A DNA stretch of 64,000 nucleotides. Source: Urophycis tenuis (taxonomy: Eukaryota; Chordata; Actinopteri; Gadiformes; Phycidae). The stretch covers positions 5,248,992-5,312,991 of the forward strand of contig JAXIVH010000021.1 of the NCBI GenBank assembly GCA_036785325.1. The letters are read 5' to 3'. Shown in pieces: positions 22,572-35,000 of the stretch; positions within the stretch are counted from its first letter, which is position 1; every line of letters begins with the position of its first letter. Under the pieces are notes generated by a model. That model was given only the letters and a program-made list of their open reading frames with translations, was not told the origin of the DNA and ran no database searches. The position numbers and the translations under genes are program-made.

Positions 22572-22907
22572 CAGTGACGGTTCTACATTGAATTACGCCC
22601 CGGGCGAGATTCCCTCCGAGCGCAGACACACACAGACACAGCTTTCTGAAGTAGGGGCGTGATTTTGGAGACCGTCCCGACCAGAGTTGAACTGTCATCG
22701 CAGTCCCGTGTCCACCCCCCCCCCCCCCGCAGGTGCAGAGGGCGACAATTTGCCAATTCCCCACATAGTGACATGATAGATAGATAGATTATAGATTATA
22801 GATAGATAGATAGATAGATTATAGAAGTTCTCGTGCCGCCCCCCCCCCCCCCCCAAAGAGCCGCCCCGGGCGGCTGCCCGGTCTGCCCGTGCCTAAAACC
22901 GCCACTG
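22572..22907. mobile_element. hAT MITE (unit 2 copy)
   Basis: Same element as 16445–16801, with the same TTCACCAT flanks (22564–22571, 22908–22915). It differs by microsatellite changes (GATA tract, poly-C) and a small internal deletion. Confidence 0.9.
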
Positions 22908-23587
22908 TTCACCATCGGCGGGTCGTGGGTTTTGTTTTGCATGCAAAATGTTTGGCGAGAACAAGGAAAAGTTAGCATTTGTTAGTGGAAAAGCCATGAT
23001 CGCTTACATCAATTGCTTACATTTTCGCTTACATTTTCATATCGTTTGAAATCATACTTTCACACATTTTGGTTTTATTATCATCATAAGTTGCTGTGTG
23101 TGGTTGTTAAATAAAGTGTCTTGTGTTTATGTTCAAGTGGGCTCAGTAATATGTTAATAACAACATCATGGTGTTTTCAGGCTCAAAGAGGGAAAACTCA
23201 CTGTTGTATGTCGCGAAAGAAAGTAATGCATTTTGTGATGTAGACAGGGCCGGATTATCCATAAGGGCCGTTGGGCCAGTGCCCAGGGGCCCAACCATTC
23301 ACAACCAGTTGGGGGGCCCCACATGATACAAGCTTTAAAAATATTTTTCATATATTGTTATATTATTCACTTGAAATTGTTAAAAGGCCATACATTGCTC
23401 GTTATGAACACTAATTTAATAATAATAATAGTAATAATGAAAATGATAAACAAATCAAGATTACATGAACACTCATTTCCCCCCCCCCCCAAAACCCGTC
23501 GGAGTTGTGTCGGTCCAAAAGAATGCACAAAATATCAAATGTAGTCCCAATGTAGTCAGTAAATTACATATGAGAAATCCCCTTGAT

Positions 23588-25655
23588 TATCCATCCATCC
23601 ATCCATCCATGTCCTCCGCTTATCCGGGGTCGGGTCGCGGGGGCAGCAGCCTGAGGAGAGAAGCCCAGACTTCCCTCTCCCCAGCCACTTCGTCCAGCTC
23701 TTCCGGGGGGATCCCGAGGCGTTCCCTGGCCAGCCGAGAGACATAGTCCCTCCAGCGTGTCCTGGGTCTTCCCTGGGGCCTCCTCCCGGAGGGACGTGCC
23801 CGGAACACCTCCCCAGGGAGGCGTCCGGGAGGCATCCTCACTAGATGCCCGAGCCACCGCAACTGGCTCCTCTCGACGCGGAGGAGCAGCGGTTCTACTC
23901 TGAGCCCCTCCCAGATGGCTGAGCTTCTCACCCTATCTCTAAGGGAGAGCCCGGACACCCTGCGGAGGAAACTCATTTCGGCCGCTTGTATTCGCGATCT
24001 CGTTCTTTCGGTCACTACCCACAGCTCGTGACCATAGGTGAGGGTAGGAACGTAGATTGACCGGTAAATTGAGAGCTTCGCCTTTCGGCTCAGCTCCTTC
24101 TTCACCACGGCGGACCGGTGCAGGGCCCGCATCACTGCCGACTCCGCACCGATCCGTCGGTCAATCTCCCGCTCCATCCTCCCCTCACTCGTGAACAAGA
24201 CCCCGAGATACTTGAACTCCTCCACTTGAGGCAGGATCTCCTCCCGACCCGGAGAGTGCACTCCACCCTTTTCCGGCTGAGAACCATGGCCTCGGATTTG
24301 GAGGTGCTGATCCTCATCCCAGCCGCTTCACATTCGGCTGCAAACCGCTCCAGTGAGAACTGAAGGTCACGGCCCGATGAAGCCAACAGGACCAGATCAT
24401 CCGCAAAAAGCAGTGACGCAATCCTGAGGCCACCGAACCGTAACCCCTCAACGCCCTGGCTGCGCCTAGAAATTCTGTCCATGAAAGTTGTGAACAGAAT
24501 CGGTGACAAAGGGCAGCCCTGGCGGAGGCCAACTCTCACCGGAAACAGGCTCGACTTACTGCCGGCAATGCGGACCAAGCTCTGGCACCGGGAGTACAGG
24601 GACCCGACGGCCCGTATCAGCGGGCCCAGTATCCCATACTCCCGGAGCACCCCCCACAGGGCTCCCCGAGGGACACGGTCGAACGCCTTCTCCAAGTCCA
24701 CAAAGCACATGTGGACTGGTTGGGCGAACTCCCATGCACCCTCGAGGACCGCGCTAAGGGTATAGAGCTGGTCCACAGTTCCACGGCCGGGACGAAAACC
24801 ACATTGCTCCTCCTGGATCCGAGGTTCGACTATCCTACGGACCCTCCTCTCCAGGACCCCCGAATAGACCTTACCGGGGAGGCTGAGGAGTGTGATCCCC
24901 CTGTAGTTGGAGCACAACCTCCGGTCCCCCTTTTTGAAGAGGGGAACCATCATCCCGGTCTGCCAATCCAGAGGCACTACCCCCGATGTCCACGCGATGT
25001 TGCAAAGTCGTGTCAACCAAAACAGCCCCACAGCATCCAGGGTCTTTAGGAACTCGGGGCGGATCTCGTCCACCCCCGGGGCCTTGCCACCGAGGAGCTT
25101 TTTAACCACCTCGGCGATCTCAGCCCCGGAGATAGAAGAGTCCCCCCCCGAGTCCCCAGACCATGCTTCCTCAGTGGAAGGCGTGTTGGTGGGATTGAGG
25201 AGGTCTTCGAAGTATTCCCCCCACCGATTCACGACGTCCCGAGTCGAGGTCAGCAGCGCCCCGTCCCCCCCGTACACGGTGTTGACAGAGCACTGCTTCC
25301 CCCTCCTGAGACGCCGGATGGTGGTCCAGAACCTCCTCGAAGCCGTTCAGAAGTCGTTCTCCATGGCCTCACCGAACTCCTCCCACGCCCGAGTTTTTGC
25401 CTCCGCAACCGCCGAAGCCGCGCTCCGCTTGGCCCGCCGGTACCCATCAGCTGCCTCAGGAGTCCCACAGGCCAAAAATGTCCGGTAGGACTCCTTCTTC
25501 AGCTTGACGGCATCACTTACCGCTGGGGTCCACCAGCGGGTTCGGGGGTTGCCGCCGCGACAGGCACCGACGACCTTACGGCCACAGCTCCGGTCGGCCG
25601 CTTCAACAATGGAGGTACGGAACAAGGTCCACTCAGACTCTATGTCCCCCGCCTC
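23588..25655 (-). pseudogene. 5'-truncated RTE-clade LINE (Rex3-like)
   Basis: On the minus strand the frame covers the reverse transcriptase: NYRGITLLSLPGKVYS, QCGFRPGRGTVDQLY, CFVDLEKAFDRVPR, RQGCPLSPILF and FADDLVLLASS. The C-terminal region follows (VEEFKYLGVLFTSEGRMER, TLTYGHELWV, RWLGHLVRMPPGRLPGEVF). A stop near 25349 and a frameshift near 24250 break it. The 3' end is the GGAT tetranucleotide tail (23588–23611). The endonuclease is missing by 5' truncation near 25655. Confidence 0.88.
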
Positions 25656-25666
25656 CCCCGGGACAT

Positions 25667-25737
25667 AGTTACAGGGTGGATGCATTATTCGGCAGCTCAT
25701 ATATAGCACTGCCGAATAATGCATCCACCCTGTAACT
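25667..25737. repeat. Perfect 29-bp inverted repeat (hairpin) with a related partial copy nearby
   Basis: Arms 25667–25695 and 25709–25737 are exactly complementary around a 13-nt loop. A diverged copy lies at about 25851–25913, with the same right arm plus about 60 bp of shared downstream sequence, so the unit is repeated in tandem at about 175 bp. Related GCATTATTC...GCCGAATAA sequence recurs at about 29557–29602, on the far side of the gypsy element. Confidence 0.85.
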
Positions 25738-26005
25738 TTTTTCCTGGAGATCTTTGAATCACATGGTTTTACCAGCTCATATTTTAGGCTGTTTTAGTTT
25801 CACAGTGTGAATTTCTTACATGTGCTACTCTTCTAGCCTGGAAAAACAGGGGGATGCAATTCTCGGCAGCTCATATACAGCACTGCCGAATAATGCATCC
25901 ACCCTGTAACTTTATTCCTGGAGATTTATTCCTCATATTTTGGGCTGTTTTGGCTTAACAGTGTGAATTCCATACATTTAATGTTAGTGATGTGGTAGGG
26001 CGAGC

Positions 26006-27085
26006 ACTAGTCAAGGTCTTAGGCCCACCGAGAGAAACATGCAAAACTACAGCTCAATGAAGTTGGAACTGTTAGGATTGAAATGGGCACTAACTGACAA
26101 GTTCCGAGATTACCTGTTGGGGCAGAAATGTATCGTATACACCGATAACAATCCACTGAGTTATCTGAACTCTGCCAAACTTGGTGCTTTGGAGCAACGT
26201 TGGGCTTCACAATTGGCAGCGTTTGATTTCAAGATCTGCTACCGTCCAGGCCGTGTTAATGGTAATGCTGACTCTCTGTCTAGGCAATATACTACAGGCC
26301 TGAGCTTGGAGCGAGAGGATGGAATGGCTTTGCCAGCTGCACTTGTTGAGCAGTTAGAATGCTGCAGACCATTTGAGGCAACACAGCATGCGGTTGCAGT
26401 TTTCCCTTCTACCACTAAGGTAGACCTTGGCCAGCTGCAGGAACGAGATCCAGTTTTTGGTAAGGTTTTCCGGTTCTTCTCACAACAGCGCTACCCTACT
26501 AAAATGGAACGCCAGGCAATGCCTAAAGCATGCTTGGAATTACTCCGTCAGTGGGGAAGACTGTCCCTGAAATATGGGGTGCTTTATCGCCACATTAAGT
26601 TGCCAGGGAATGGGGAGGAGGTAGATCAGATAACACTCCCAGAGGCCTTGCAGGGGGTGGTTTTCCAGCAGTTGCACGATGAACATGGTCATCCTGGCAG
26701 GGATCGGACCTACAAACTTATTCGCAGGCGATGCTTTTGGCCTGGCATGAGTGTTGACATCGAGCGGCGGTGCCAGAATTGTAGCCAATGTGCAGTTGCT
26801 AAGTCTACTCGGCCTCCTGCTCGTGCCCCTATGGCACATCTGTTGGCTTCAAGCCCAAACCAAATCCTGGCTATTGCCTTCCCCATTTTAGAACAATCCA
26901 GTGATGGTCGGGAGAATATCCTGATTATGACGGATGTATTCTCAAAGTTTACTCAGGCTGTGCCCACTCGTGATCAAAAAGCTATCACTGTTGCTAACGT
27001 CTTGGTTCATGAGGTTGGTTTAACAGGTTTGGAGTGCCAGCCCGGATTCATTCTGATCAGGGACGGAACTTTGAGAGTGCCTTAA
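26006..27085 (+). pseudogene. Gypsy pol remnant: RNase H and N-terminal integrase
   Basis: The RNase H end is visible (LRPTERN upstream of the first ATG, YTDNNPLSYL, ADSLSR). It is followed by an integrase zinc-binding HHCC domain (HDEHGHPG...CQNCSQC). In the catalytic core TDVFSKFTQAVPT is present, but the first catalytic Asp expected in the preceding strand is replaced (LAIAFPILE). The frame breaks near 27040. A frameshift and a lost catalytic residue make it inactive. Confidence 0.8.
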
Positions 27086-28083
27086 TATCTCAGCTTTGCC
27101 AGATTTATGGGGTGCAAAAGTCTCGCACAACCACGTACCATCCACAGGGGAACGGGCAATGTGAACGCTTTAACCGGACGCTCCACAATCTCCTCCGAAC
27201 GTTGCCCTTGGAACAAAAGAGATCATGGACACAGCACCTTGCGCAGGTAGTTTTTGCATACAACACTACTTGTCACACTGTAACCGGGGAACCGCCGCAT
27301 TTTTTGATGGATGGGCAGGTTCCGAGGCTCCCTGTGGACTTCTTGTTGGCAAGAGTGGATGAACCCATGGGTGGTCAAGTGGTAGATTGGGTGGCAGGAC
27401 ACCCAATCAACAAGAAACAGGTATTACGGGATACATACACCAGGGTGAGGGCTAGGCTGACTAGGGCTGCGGAACTCCGTAAGGCAAAGTATGATCAGTC
27501 TGTTACGGATGAGGTGCTGAGCGAGGGTAGCTTGGTGTACTTGCGTGACCACACAGTTCGTGGTCGTCATAAAATTCAAAATCATTGGTCCAGCCTTGTT
27601 TATAAGGTTGTTAAGACTCCTAGTGGTGATGGTGGGGTATATACCATAATTAACCCACTTACACCCACCATTTTAAAGCATGTACACCGGTCCCAGTTAA
27701 AACTGGCCCCAAACCCAATCTCCCAACAGGCTATGCCAGACCAAGGGTTGGGTGAGCTGTGTCTGGAAAGGGAGTTTGAGGATCTCTCAGCACTAGTAAT
27801 CATGGAACCTGTATTGGCTTCTGCCAGTGCAGAACCCTCTACTGCCATGGACCCACAGCATGATTCGTTGCAACCATTTGTACCCCCTATAGGTACGTCT
27901 GACACTGGCCCTCGTGAGGTAGAATCCCCCTATGACATGGGGTCGGGACATGACCTGTCTGGTAGTCCTATAGATAGATCCAGGGGAACTACAGAAGGGC
28001 CTAGTAATACTAACATCGTGGGCATCTATAGCAGGCCCCTCACTCGATCAGGCTGCTATGTCACGACGGACCACCAGGGCTAG
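27034..28083 (+). pseudogene. Gypsy integrase C-terminal half
   Basis: It continues the integrase core in a second frame: HSDQGRNFES with the second catalytic Asp, and YHPQGNGQCERFNRTL with the catalytic Glu. A GPY/F-like C-terminal region (SLVYLRDHTVRGRHKIQNHW) and a low-complexity acidic/proline tail follow. It overlaps the upstream frame and is offset by one frameshift. Confidence 0.8.
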
Positions 28084-28263
28084 TGCAGGACAGCATTCAA
28101 ACCTACACCACCTGCCAAGAACTGTGAGTATTCGTACCATTAGCTCGTCCCCAGGATCAGAGGCCCTACAACCTTCCTGTCCTGGCCAGACCATCGATGG
28201 CCCTTTTAGACTATGGCTTTAGGTTGAATCATCGGGACGATGATTGAAAACCTAGGGACAGAT

Positions 28264-29528
28264 TGTGGTAGGGCGAGCCCCGTTAATTTGTAGCTCCACC
28301 CATACCATTCCCGTGTCTCGGATCTCAGCACATTTAAACGTGCAGGTGTGGAGCATTACCTGGTCTGCAACACACAGTGTGAAATCCGTTTGGCGTGCTG
28401 GCCTGTTTCTGTAGGCATACGTCTGTTCCCGTGCTGGACTGTGAAAGTCATCCGAGACCGAATAGGATTTGTCGCCATAACAATCCGCTCCGAGCTTTTA
28501 TCTTGTACCGGTGAGTAGTTCGTAAGGAGCCTATTGAATATCGGGAGTAGCAGGCATGGGCTAATGGGTTTAATGTTCTCTGCTGTGACCTAGGGTGAAG
28601 GCGTGTGGGCTGCTCTGCTTTACTCCTAGTATTGGTATAGAAATACCGCATCACAGGTATGTTGCCGCGACTAGTAGGTAGGTTTATCATATAATAATCA
28701 CTGTAGATTAATCATGATCTCTATTTACAGAGGCTTGTTGGCTGCTACTTTGCTACGCTTGTTTGCTGCTGCTACACTTTGCTGCTACCTGCTGTGTTGC
28801 CTTCTCGATGGGCATTTGCTGTCTGCCGCTACGCTGCTTCATTTGCGACTGCTCACCCGTTACGCTTGCTTTACTGCTACTCTTGCTACACGGCCTGATC
28901 GCCGCTTGGTGTTTGACCCGACAGAACTAGCTCCAACTAGCACGTCGGTGGTAAGCTAGGCTACGACACCGGGGCATAGGCTACTCGTGGGTTGTGTGGT
29001 GTGCATCCTGTCTCTGGTTGTGGTACGTAGTTTGTCTTTTTGTCTGGTGTATTGTTTGTTTGTGATGTGTCTGTCTGTGGTTTGAATGCGATTAATTGTT
29101 TTGCTTTTAAAGTCATACACCTGCTAGTTTTAGTTTGTCTGCCTCGGAGTGAAGACTACTACGGTCTTGCTGAGTTTTCCCACCGTTCTCCCAGTATTAG
29201 TTTGCTGTGTGGTTTTATACCCAAGGTTTGAGTTTGTGTTAATTTGATTTAGGTTAAACCCCTAGTTTTCTTTATGGTTTGATTTTTGGGTTTAACCTTC
29301 TCATTTGTTTGTTTCTTTCCTTTGGTGATTATTCAGCAGGCTGTAGCTGCTTCGCCCCTCAGACGCTTTACTAGCATCAGTGTGTGTGTTTAATGTTGTC
29401 CTGTCTTCTATACTTTTGATTTACAATAAACTATAGAGTTGGGAAATCGCATCTCTGTTTTTGTCATTTAATTGACTGGCCTGTGGGTTTTATAACTACT
29501 TAATATTGTGCCACGGCACCCTTGCACA
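28264..29528 (+). mobile_element. 3' LTR of the gypsy element, 1265 bp
   Basis: The LTR starts TGTGGTAGGG and ends CCTTGCACA (TG..CA, TGTG/CACA inversion). CAATAAAC lies about 100 bp before its end. Its first 15 bp recur at 25991. No gene is encoded inside. Confidence 0.75.
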
Positions 29529-29532
29529 GTGA

Positions 29533-30006
29533 CTTAGGCATAAATAATAGCTGATGCATTATTCAGCAGCAGCAATCAGTTCTGCCGAATAAAGCATGCA
29601 CCCCTTAACACCCAGTGAGACTTCAAATCAAAGAATGATAGGAATCAAATGGTCTTCTTCAGCTTACTTTATTGGATCGACCATGACAGCGTGGATGACA
29701 CCCCACATTAATTTTCCACATTTAAACATATTGTTTAAGCATAACTATCTGAAATCGTACGCTTAAAACACAGCCACACAGAATAGTTCGCCTTAAGAAA
29801 TATCGCGACCTTAATCAGGGAACTTTTGTCAATTTCAGACACAATCATTACGGTAGTCGTTAAAAATCATTACGAGTTTTCCTCCAGCTGTGCGCGCTCC
29901 CGCGAGGTGCATGCGATTCTCGGCAGGCATGCAGAACGCGGCACAACACCGGCCGTTCTGTGATTCTTCAGATCACACAGATGGCCAGTCCGCCTAATAG
30001 TGTATG
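29533..30006. other. Non-coding spacer between gypsy and BEL elements
   Basis: No gene recognised. It contains a diverged copy of the 25.7-kb hairpin (29557–29602) and a GCATGCGATTCTCGGCAGGC segment near 29908. It ends in GTATG, the BEL target duplication (30002–30006). Confidence 0.5.
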
Positions 30007-30438
30007 TGTGCCGCCCATTGATTGCAGAGAGACTCCGGATCCTTTTTACTGATGTTTATTGCATAAAAACACCGTGGAACTGATAGCACAGAAAGGAAAA
30101 ACAATATCAGCTTCACACATTCACAGCTCAGGTTAAACAACGATGCCGCAGTTAAACACAAATTAAACAGTTAATAAATTAATACTGACCACTTTTGCCT
30201 GCTTCCGATCAATGGCGGGGGTAACTTGAAGAAATGAGGTCAGTCTTCAAACACACTGCGACTTATGTGTGAACAAACAGCCAAAAGCACCAAAAACGAA
30301 CAGCGAAATCTTCTAGAAAGTTACACTGCCGTATAAAGCAAGCTGCCGCAAAACAACAAACGCGACATTTCTTCCGGTCTCAGAACTTCAAAATAAAAGC
30401 ACGCAAACCACCGATCACTAATAGTGGCTGCAGTTACA
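30007..30438 (-). mobile_element. BEL 3' LTR
   Basis: 432 bp; on the minus strand it begins TGTAACTGCAGCC and ends GGCGGCACA. A purine tract (gatggggggag on minus, about 30439–30449) abuts it, the expected primer for plus-strand synthesis. Confidence 0.9.
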
Positions 30439-30619
30439 CTCCCCCCATCACGCAACGTGTGATTCGTAACTGAGGTTAAATTGTAAACAGCATCTTATAA
30501 GACATTGTTGCAAACAAATAAATACACTTTGAAGCACACAAAAAAAACACTTTCATGAACTGATAAACAATTTACTCTGCCTCAAGCAATAGTACTGTTT
30601 TATGTATGGCTCTTTCTAG

Positions 30620-32056
30620 TTAAACTGGCTTAGTTGTGCGTGTGCCTTTCGTGTCTAGTGTTGTGTCACTAAGCAATAGCTTGAGTCTTCGGACCGTTCC
30701 ATCAGCTCCTAAGAAGACTTCTACTACTCTTGCCATCTTCCACTGATTCCTTGGCATTGCATCGTCTTGCAGCAGGACAATATCATTTACTTTAGCGTTT
30801 CTCCTGCTCTTGTTCCATTTGCTTCTTTGTTGCAGATTCAAAAGATACTCCTTTCTCCACCTGCTCCAGAACTCATTTGACAAGAACTGAACTCTCTTCC
30901 ATCTCTTCTGAAGATAGAGATCCGCTCGTACAAACTCTCCAGGTGGTGGTGCGATGATTGACGATTTCATTGTCAGTATATGGTTCGGAGTCAGGGGTTC
31001 TGGTCCCAATGGATCATTGAGATGTTCCACAGTCAATGGTCGACTATTTACTATAGCCATCACTTCATATAGGAACGTTCTCAATGAAGAGCTGTCTAAT
31101 CTTGCAGCAGACTGGTCTAGAATGGATGTGAGGACACTCCTCACCGTACGTAACTGTCTCTCCCAGACACCGCCCATGTGGCTGGAGGCAGGTGAGTTAA
31201 TGACAAAGCTACATCCTAGCTCTTTAACACGCTCTTGCTCTATTCCTTTCATCAATTGCTGGAATTCGTTCCGTGCACCTACAAAGTTCGTGCCTTGGTC
31301 ACTCTGTAGCTGTCTTACATTGCCTCTTATAGCAATAAAGCAACGCAACGCATTGAGGAAGGCATCAGTTGTGAGGTCATCCAAAACCTCGATGTGGATG
31401 GCTCTTGAGCACATACAGGTGAGTAACAGCCCATATCTTTTCAGTTCTTTTCTTCCATCCTTTACATAAATTGGGCCGAAGCAGTCCATACCGCTGTACA
31501 CGAATGGAGGCGTGGCTTCCATCCTCTCGTGCGGAAGGTCGGCCATTTTTTGTTCTTGACTATGCTTTCTAAACTTCCTGCACTTAATGCAATTGAAGAT
31601 AAGAGATGACACTTCGCTACTGCACCCCAGAACCCAAATGCCATTAGAGCGCAGTTCATTGATGGTCATTCCACGACCCTGATGTTGAATCTTCTCGTGA
31701 TAGTGCTTAATCAGTAGTCGAGAGACATGATGTCCTTTTGGGAGGATGGCAGGGTGTTTGACATGGGGATGGAGTGCTGCTTGTGTCAGTCTTCCTCCCA
31801 CCCTCAAGATGTCATGGCTGTCCATGAACGGGTTTAACTTGTGTAACTTAGTTGAGTTGTTCCTTTGAACCTCTTTTCCTTGTTTTAGAGATTTGATTTC
31901 CTCACTGAACGCTTCGTCTTGAACCACGTGGATTATGAATTGTTCAGCGTCACTTATTTCTTCGATAATTGCAGCTTCATTAGATCTTGTTTTCAGCCCT
32001 TTGGCTTCCTTTGCACAACTTTGAGTCTTGCTATAGCCCTTACGGCTCTTTTCCAA
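30620..32056 (-). pseudogene. BEL integrase region, frameshifted from the rest of pol
   Basis: It contains the linker after RNase H and an HHCC zinc-binding region (HYHEKIQHQGRG...CIKCRKFRK). The DDE core shows GMDCFGPIYVKDG, LQSDQGTNFVGA and VWERQLRTVRSVL, with a C-terminal domain typical of BEL/Pao (WKMARVVEVFLGADGTVRRLKL). It overlaps the upstream frame by 64 nt; a single-base indel near 32000 explains the break. A programmed shift is possible but no classic slippery site was seen. Confidence 0.88.
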
Positions 32057-35000
32057 TCTGAAAACTTCTGAAGACGATCTGACAGAGACCTTTCCTCTTT
32101 CGTTGTGGTTGTGTGAACCTGTACCTTTTTGATCTCTGGGTCTTCATCATCAAGCTCTCCTAGCTTGATCTCTTCACCTTTAGGGAGTTCCCGTTGCCAC
32201 AGGAAACTAGGCCCTGTAAACCAGTTCGACTGTACAAGCTCCTTTGCGGTGAGCCCGCGAGAGGCATGGTCAGCCGGGTTATTTTCTGAGGCGACATAAT
32301 GCCATTGACTTGGTTCTGTGCTAGATTTGATCCGCTGAATTCGGTTGGCCACGAATACATGGAATCGCCTTGTGTTATTATTTATATAACCAAGGACGAC
32401 CTTTGAGTCAGACCAAAAGTATTCCTGTAGACCTTCCAATTCCATTTCCCTTTTAAGTAGATCACTTAATTTGGTGGCTACCACTGCAGCTGAGAGTTCC
32501 AGTCGTGGGATTGTTGTTACCTTCGTCGGCGCAACTCTTGCTTTTCCCATAACAAGAGCGCAATGCACTTCTCCAGACTTGGAAACAGCTCTGAGGTAAG
32601 AGCATGCCCCGTAGCCAGACACACTAGCGTCAGCAAAATGGTGTAGTTCATACTGCTGAACTTCTTTGACTGTCAATGGCACGTAGCATCGTGGTATTTC
32701 TACTGAGGACAGATTATGTAGATCTTTCAGCCATGCTTCCCAAAGCAGCTTGAGGTCATTAGGAAGTGGCTCATCCCAATCCATCTTGTCTTGACACATT
32801 CTTTGTAGAATCTGCTTACCCATCAAAATGAATGGGGCTACAAACCCAAGAGGATCAAAGATTGAGGCGACTGTAGACAGCGCTCCTCTTCTGGTAAAGG
32901 GATGTTCCTTTACCTCCACTCTGAACTGGAACTTGTCTGAGCTGATGCACCACTGGACTCCGAGAGCCCTTTCCATCTTCTGCTCTCCTAAGGCCATGTC
33001 CAGGTCGGTTGCATCTTGAGTACATTCTTCCTTTGGGATTGTGCTAAGCACCGTCTTGCTGTTGGTAATGAATTTGTGTAGGCGGAGCTTACCAGTGCTG
33101 CAGAGGTTTCTTGCTTCCCTAACAAGCTGGATGGCATCATCACTGTCCACACTTGCCAATCCATCGTCAACATAAAAGTTGCGTTGTATAAACCTCACGG
33201 TGGCATCGTCAAACTTGCCTGCTCCATCTGCTGCCAGGTGCTTAAGCCCAAAGTTCGCGCATCCTGGAGAGGATCCAGCACCAAACAAGTGAACCTTCAT
33301 ACGGAACACTGATGGTGGAGCTTTCATATTACCTCCTTCCCACCATAGGAATCTGAGATAGTCTTGGTCAGTTGGTGCGACATGAAACTGATGGAACATT
33401 CGCTCCACATCACACATGATGGCTACTTGCCCTTTCCGGAAACGACATAAGACCCCTACAAGGGTATTTGTGAGATCTGGCCCGGTTAGTAAATGTTCAT
33501 TCAGTGACGTATTCTGAAACTTTGCTGAACAATCAAATACGACGCCAATCTTTCCAGGCTTTTGGGGGTGGTAAACCCCATGGTGGGGGATATACCACGT
33601 TGTCTTATTGCCTATCTCTGCCTCTGGGACCTTTTCAGCGTCGTTTCTTGCTATTATGTCTTCCATGAAAGTCACGTAATCTTTGTAATATTGTTCATCC
33701 CTTTTTAGACGTTTCTCCAAGTATTTGAGTCGACGTTCTGCACAAACCTTATTGTTTGGCAAACTTGGCCTATCTTCCTTGAAAGGCAGAGGCATTTCGT
33801 AGTGTCCATTTGGCTTTTGCTTTATGCCTTCTTTCAGCTTAGCTAAGAACTTCATATCTTCTTGTGATATTGGAACTTCTCCGCTTGTTTTGTCAGTGAA
33901 GTCTGCCTCAAGGACTCGGATTATGTCTGCCGGAGTGAACATTTCTTTTACTTGAGTTCTACAAACATAATGAACTTCAGATTTGATTTCAGAAGAAGGC
34001 TTGATGTCTGGTAGAACTTGCTTTATAATGATACGGTGACTCACGCCGATTTCATCTTCATGGTCAATGCCAGCGCTATTGTAGCCGACAATACTCCAAC
34101 CTAACACAGATCTTTGTGCATATGGCTGGTCTTCAGCGCCAGTGATGACGTCTCTGGGAAGTAAGGCTTGGTGACAATTATAGCCAATTAACAATCCTGC
34201 TTCGCAGTCAAGCTCAGGAGACATTTGATCTGCCAGATGTTCTAAGTGAGGCCAGGACTTTGCGGTGTTACTTGTGGGTATATGGGATCTATTTACTGGT
34301 ATATAATCCCTAGTGTAGGTTGTCGGGAGATTGATTATAGTTTCAGAGTTGACACCTCTTACTTGTAGTCCATTCACTCTTTGGCTAGACACAACCTTTG
34401 TTTTTGATGTTATTGTGGATACTTTGAGTTTGACTGGTTCCCTTTTGACATTCAGTATCTCAGCAGCATCCTTTAGGATGAAGGTGGTGTCGCTTTGTGT
34501 ATCCAGCAGAGCATATACTAGAACTTCCTTGTCTGGTTCGGTTGTTGTGGAGACATAGACTGGTACAATTGAAGACGTATGAGTGCTACTCTTCTCTTGA
34601 ACAACTCTGTTGGAGGTAGCCTCTGTAAAGTCTTGTGTCTCTGTTGGTTTAAACTCTTGGTCTTTGTTTCTCTTGTTATCATTTGACCTTTCTTGTTTAT
34701 TTCTTGTTCCTTGTTCTTGGTCTTTCTTCTCACGATTTTGATGTAAACATGTCGAGTGGCGTTTTCCGCATGAGTCACATACACTCCTGGATGTACAGGC
34801 TTTGGAGTTATGGCCAGTCTTAAGGCAGCCAAAGCATAACCTCTCCAGTTGTACGATCTTAACCCTTTCTTCAATTGGTCTTTCCATGATCTTGCGACAT
34901 CTATGGAGAGTGTGGCCTTTGTTCTTACAAAACACACACACAACACTCGTCTTTTCACTTGTACTTGTGGTAAAAGTCTTAGCACTGAAGTTGCGATTTC

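Larger units (their letters stand above)
17387..23480. repeat. Tandem duplication, unit 2 (interrupted by a full-length LINE)
   Basis: 17387–18178 matches 13825–14616, and 21584–23480 matches 14617–17386 minus the 831-bp insertion. The break between the two parts is the LINE at 18179–21583. Pairing of the two units gives exact insertion points for elements unique to each. Confidence 0.85.
25991..29528 (+). mobile_element. Internally deleted Ty3/gypsy LTR retrotransposon
   Basis: The first 15 bp (TGTGGTAGGGCGAGC) equal the start of the 3' LTR, then the sequence jumps directly into the RNase H part of pol. The rest of the 5' LTR, gag, protease and most of reverse transcriptase are deleted. Flanking GTGA (25987–25990, 29529–29532) is a candidate 4-bp target duplication. 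Remaining order is RNase H, integrase, a C-terminal tail and the 3' LTR. Confidence 0.8.
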
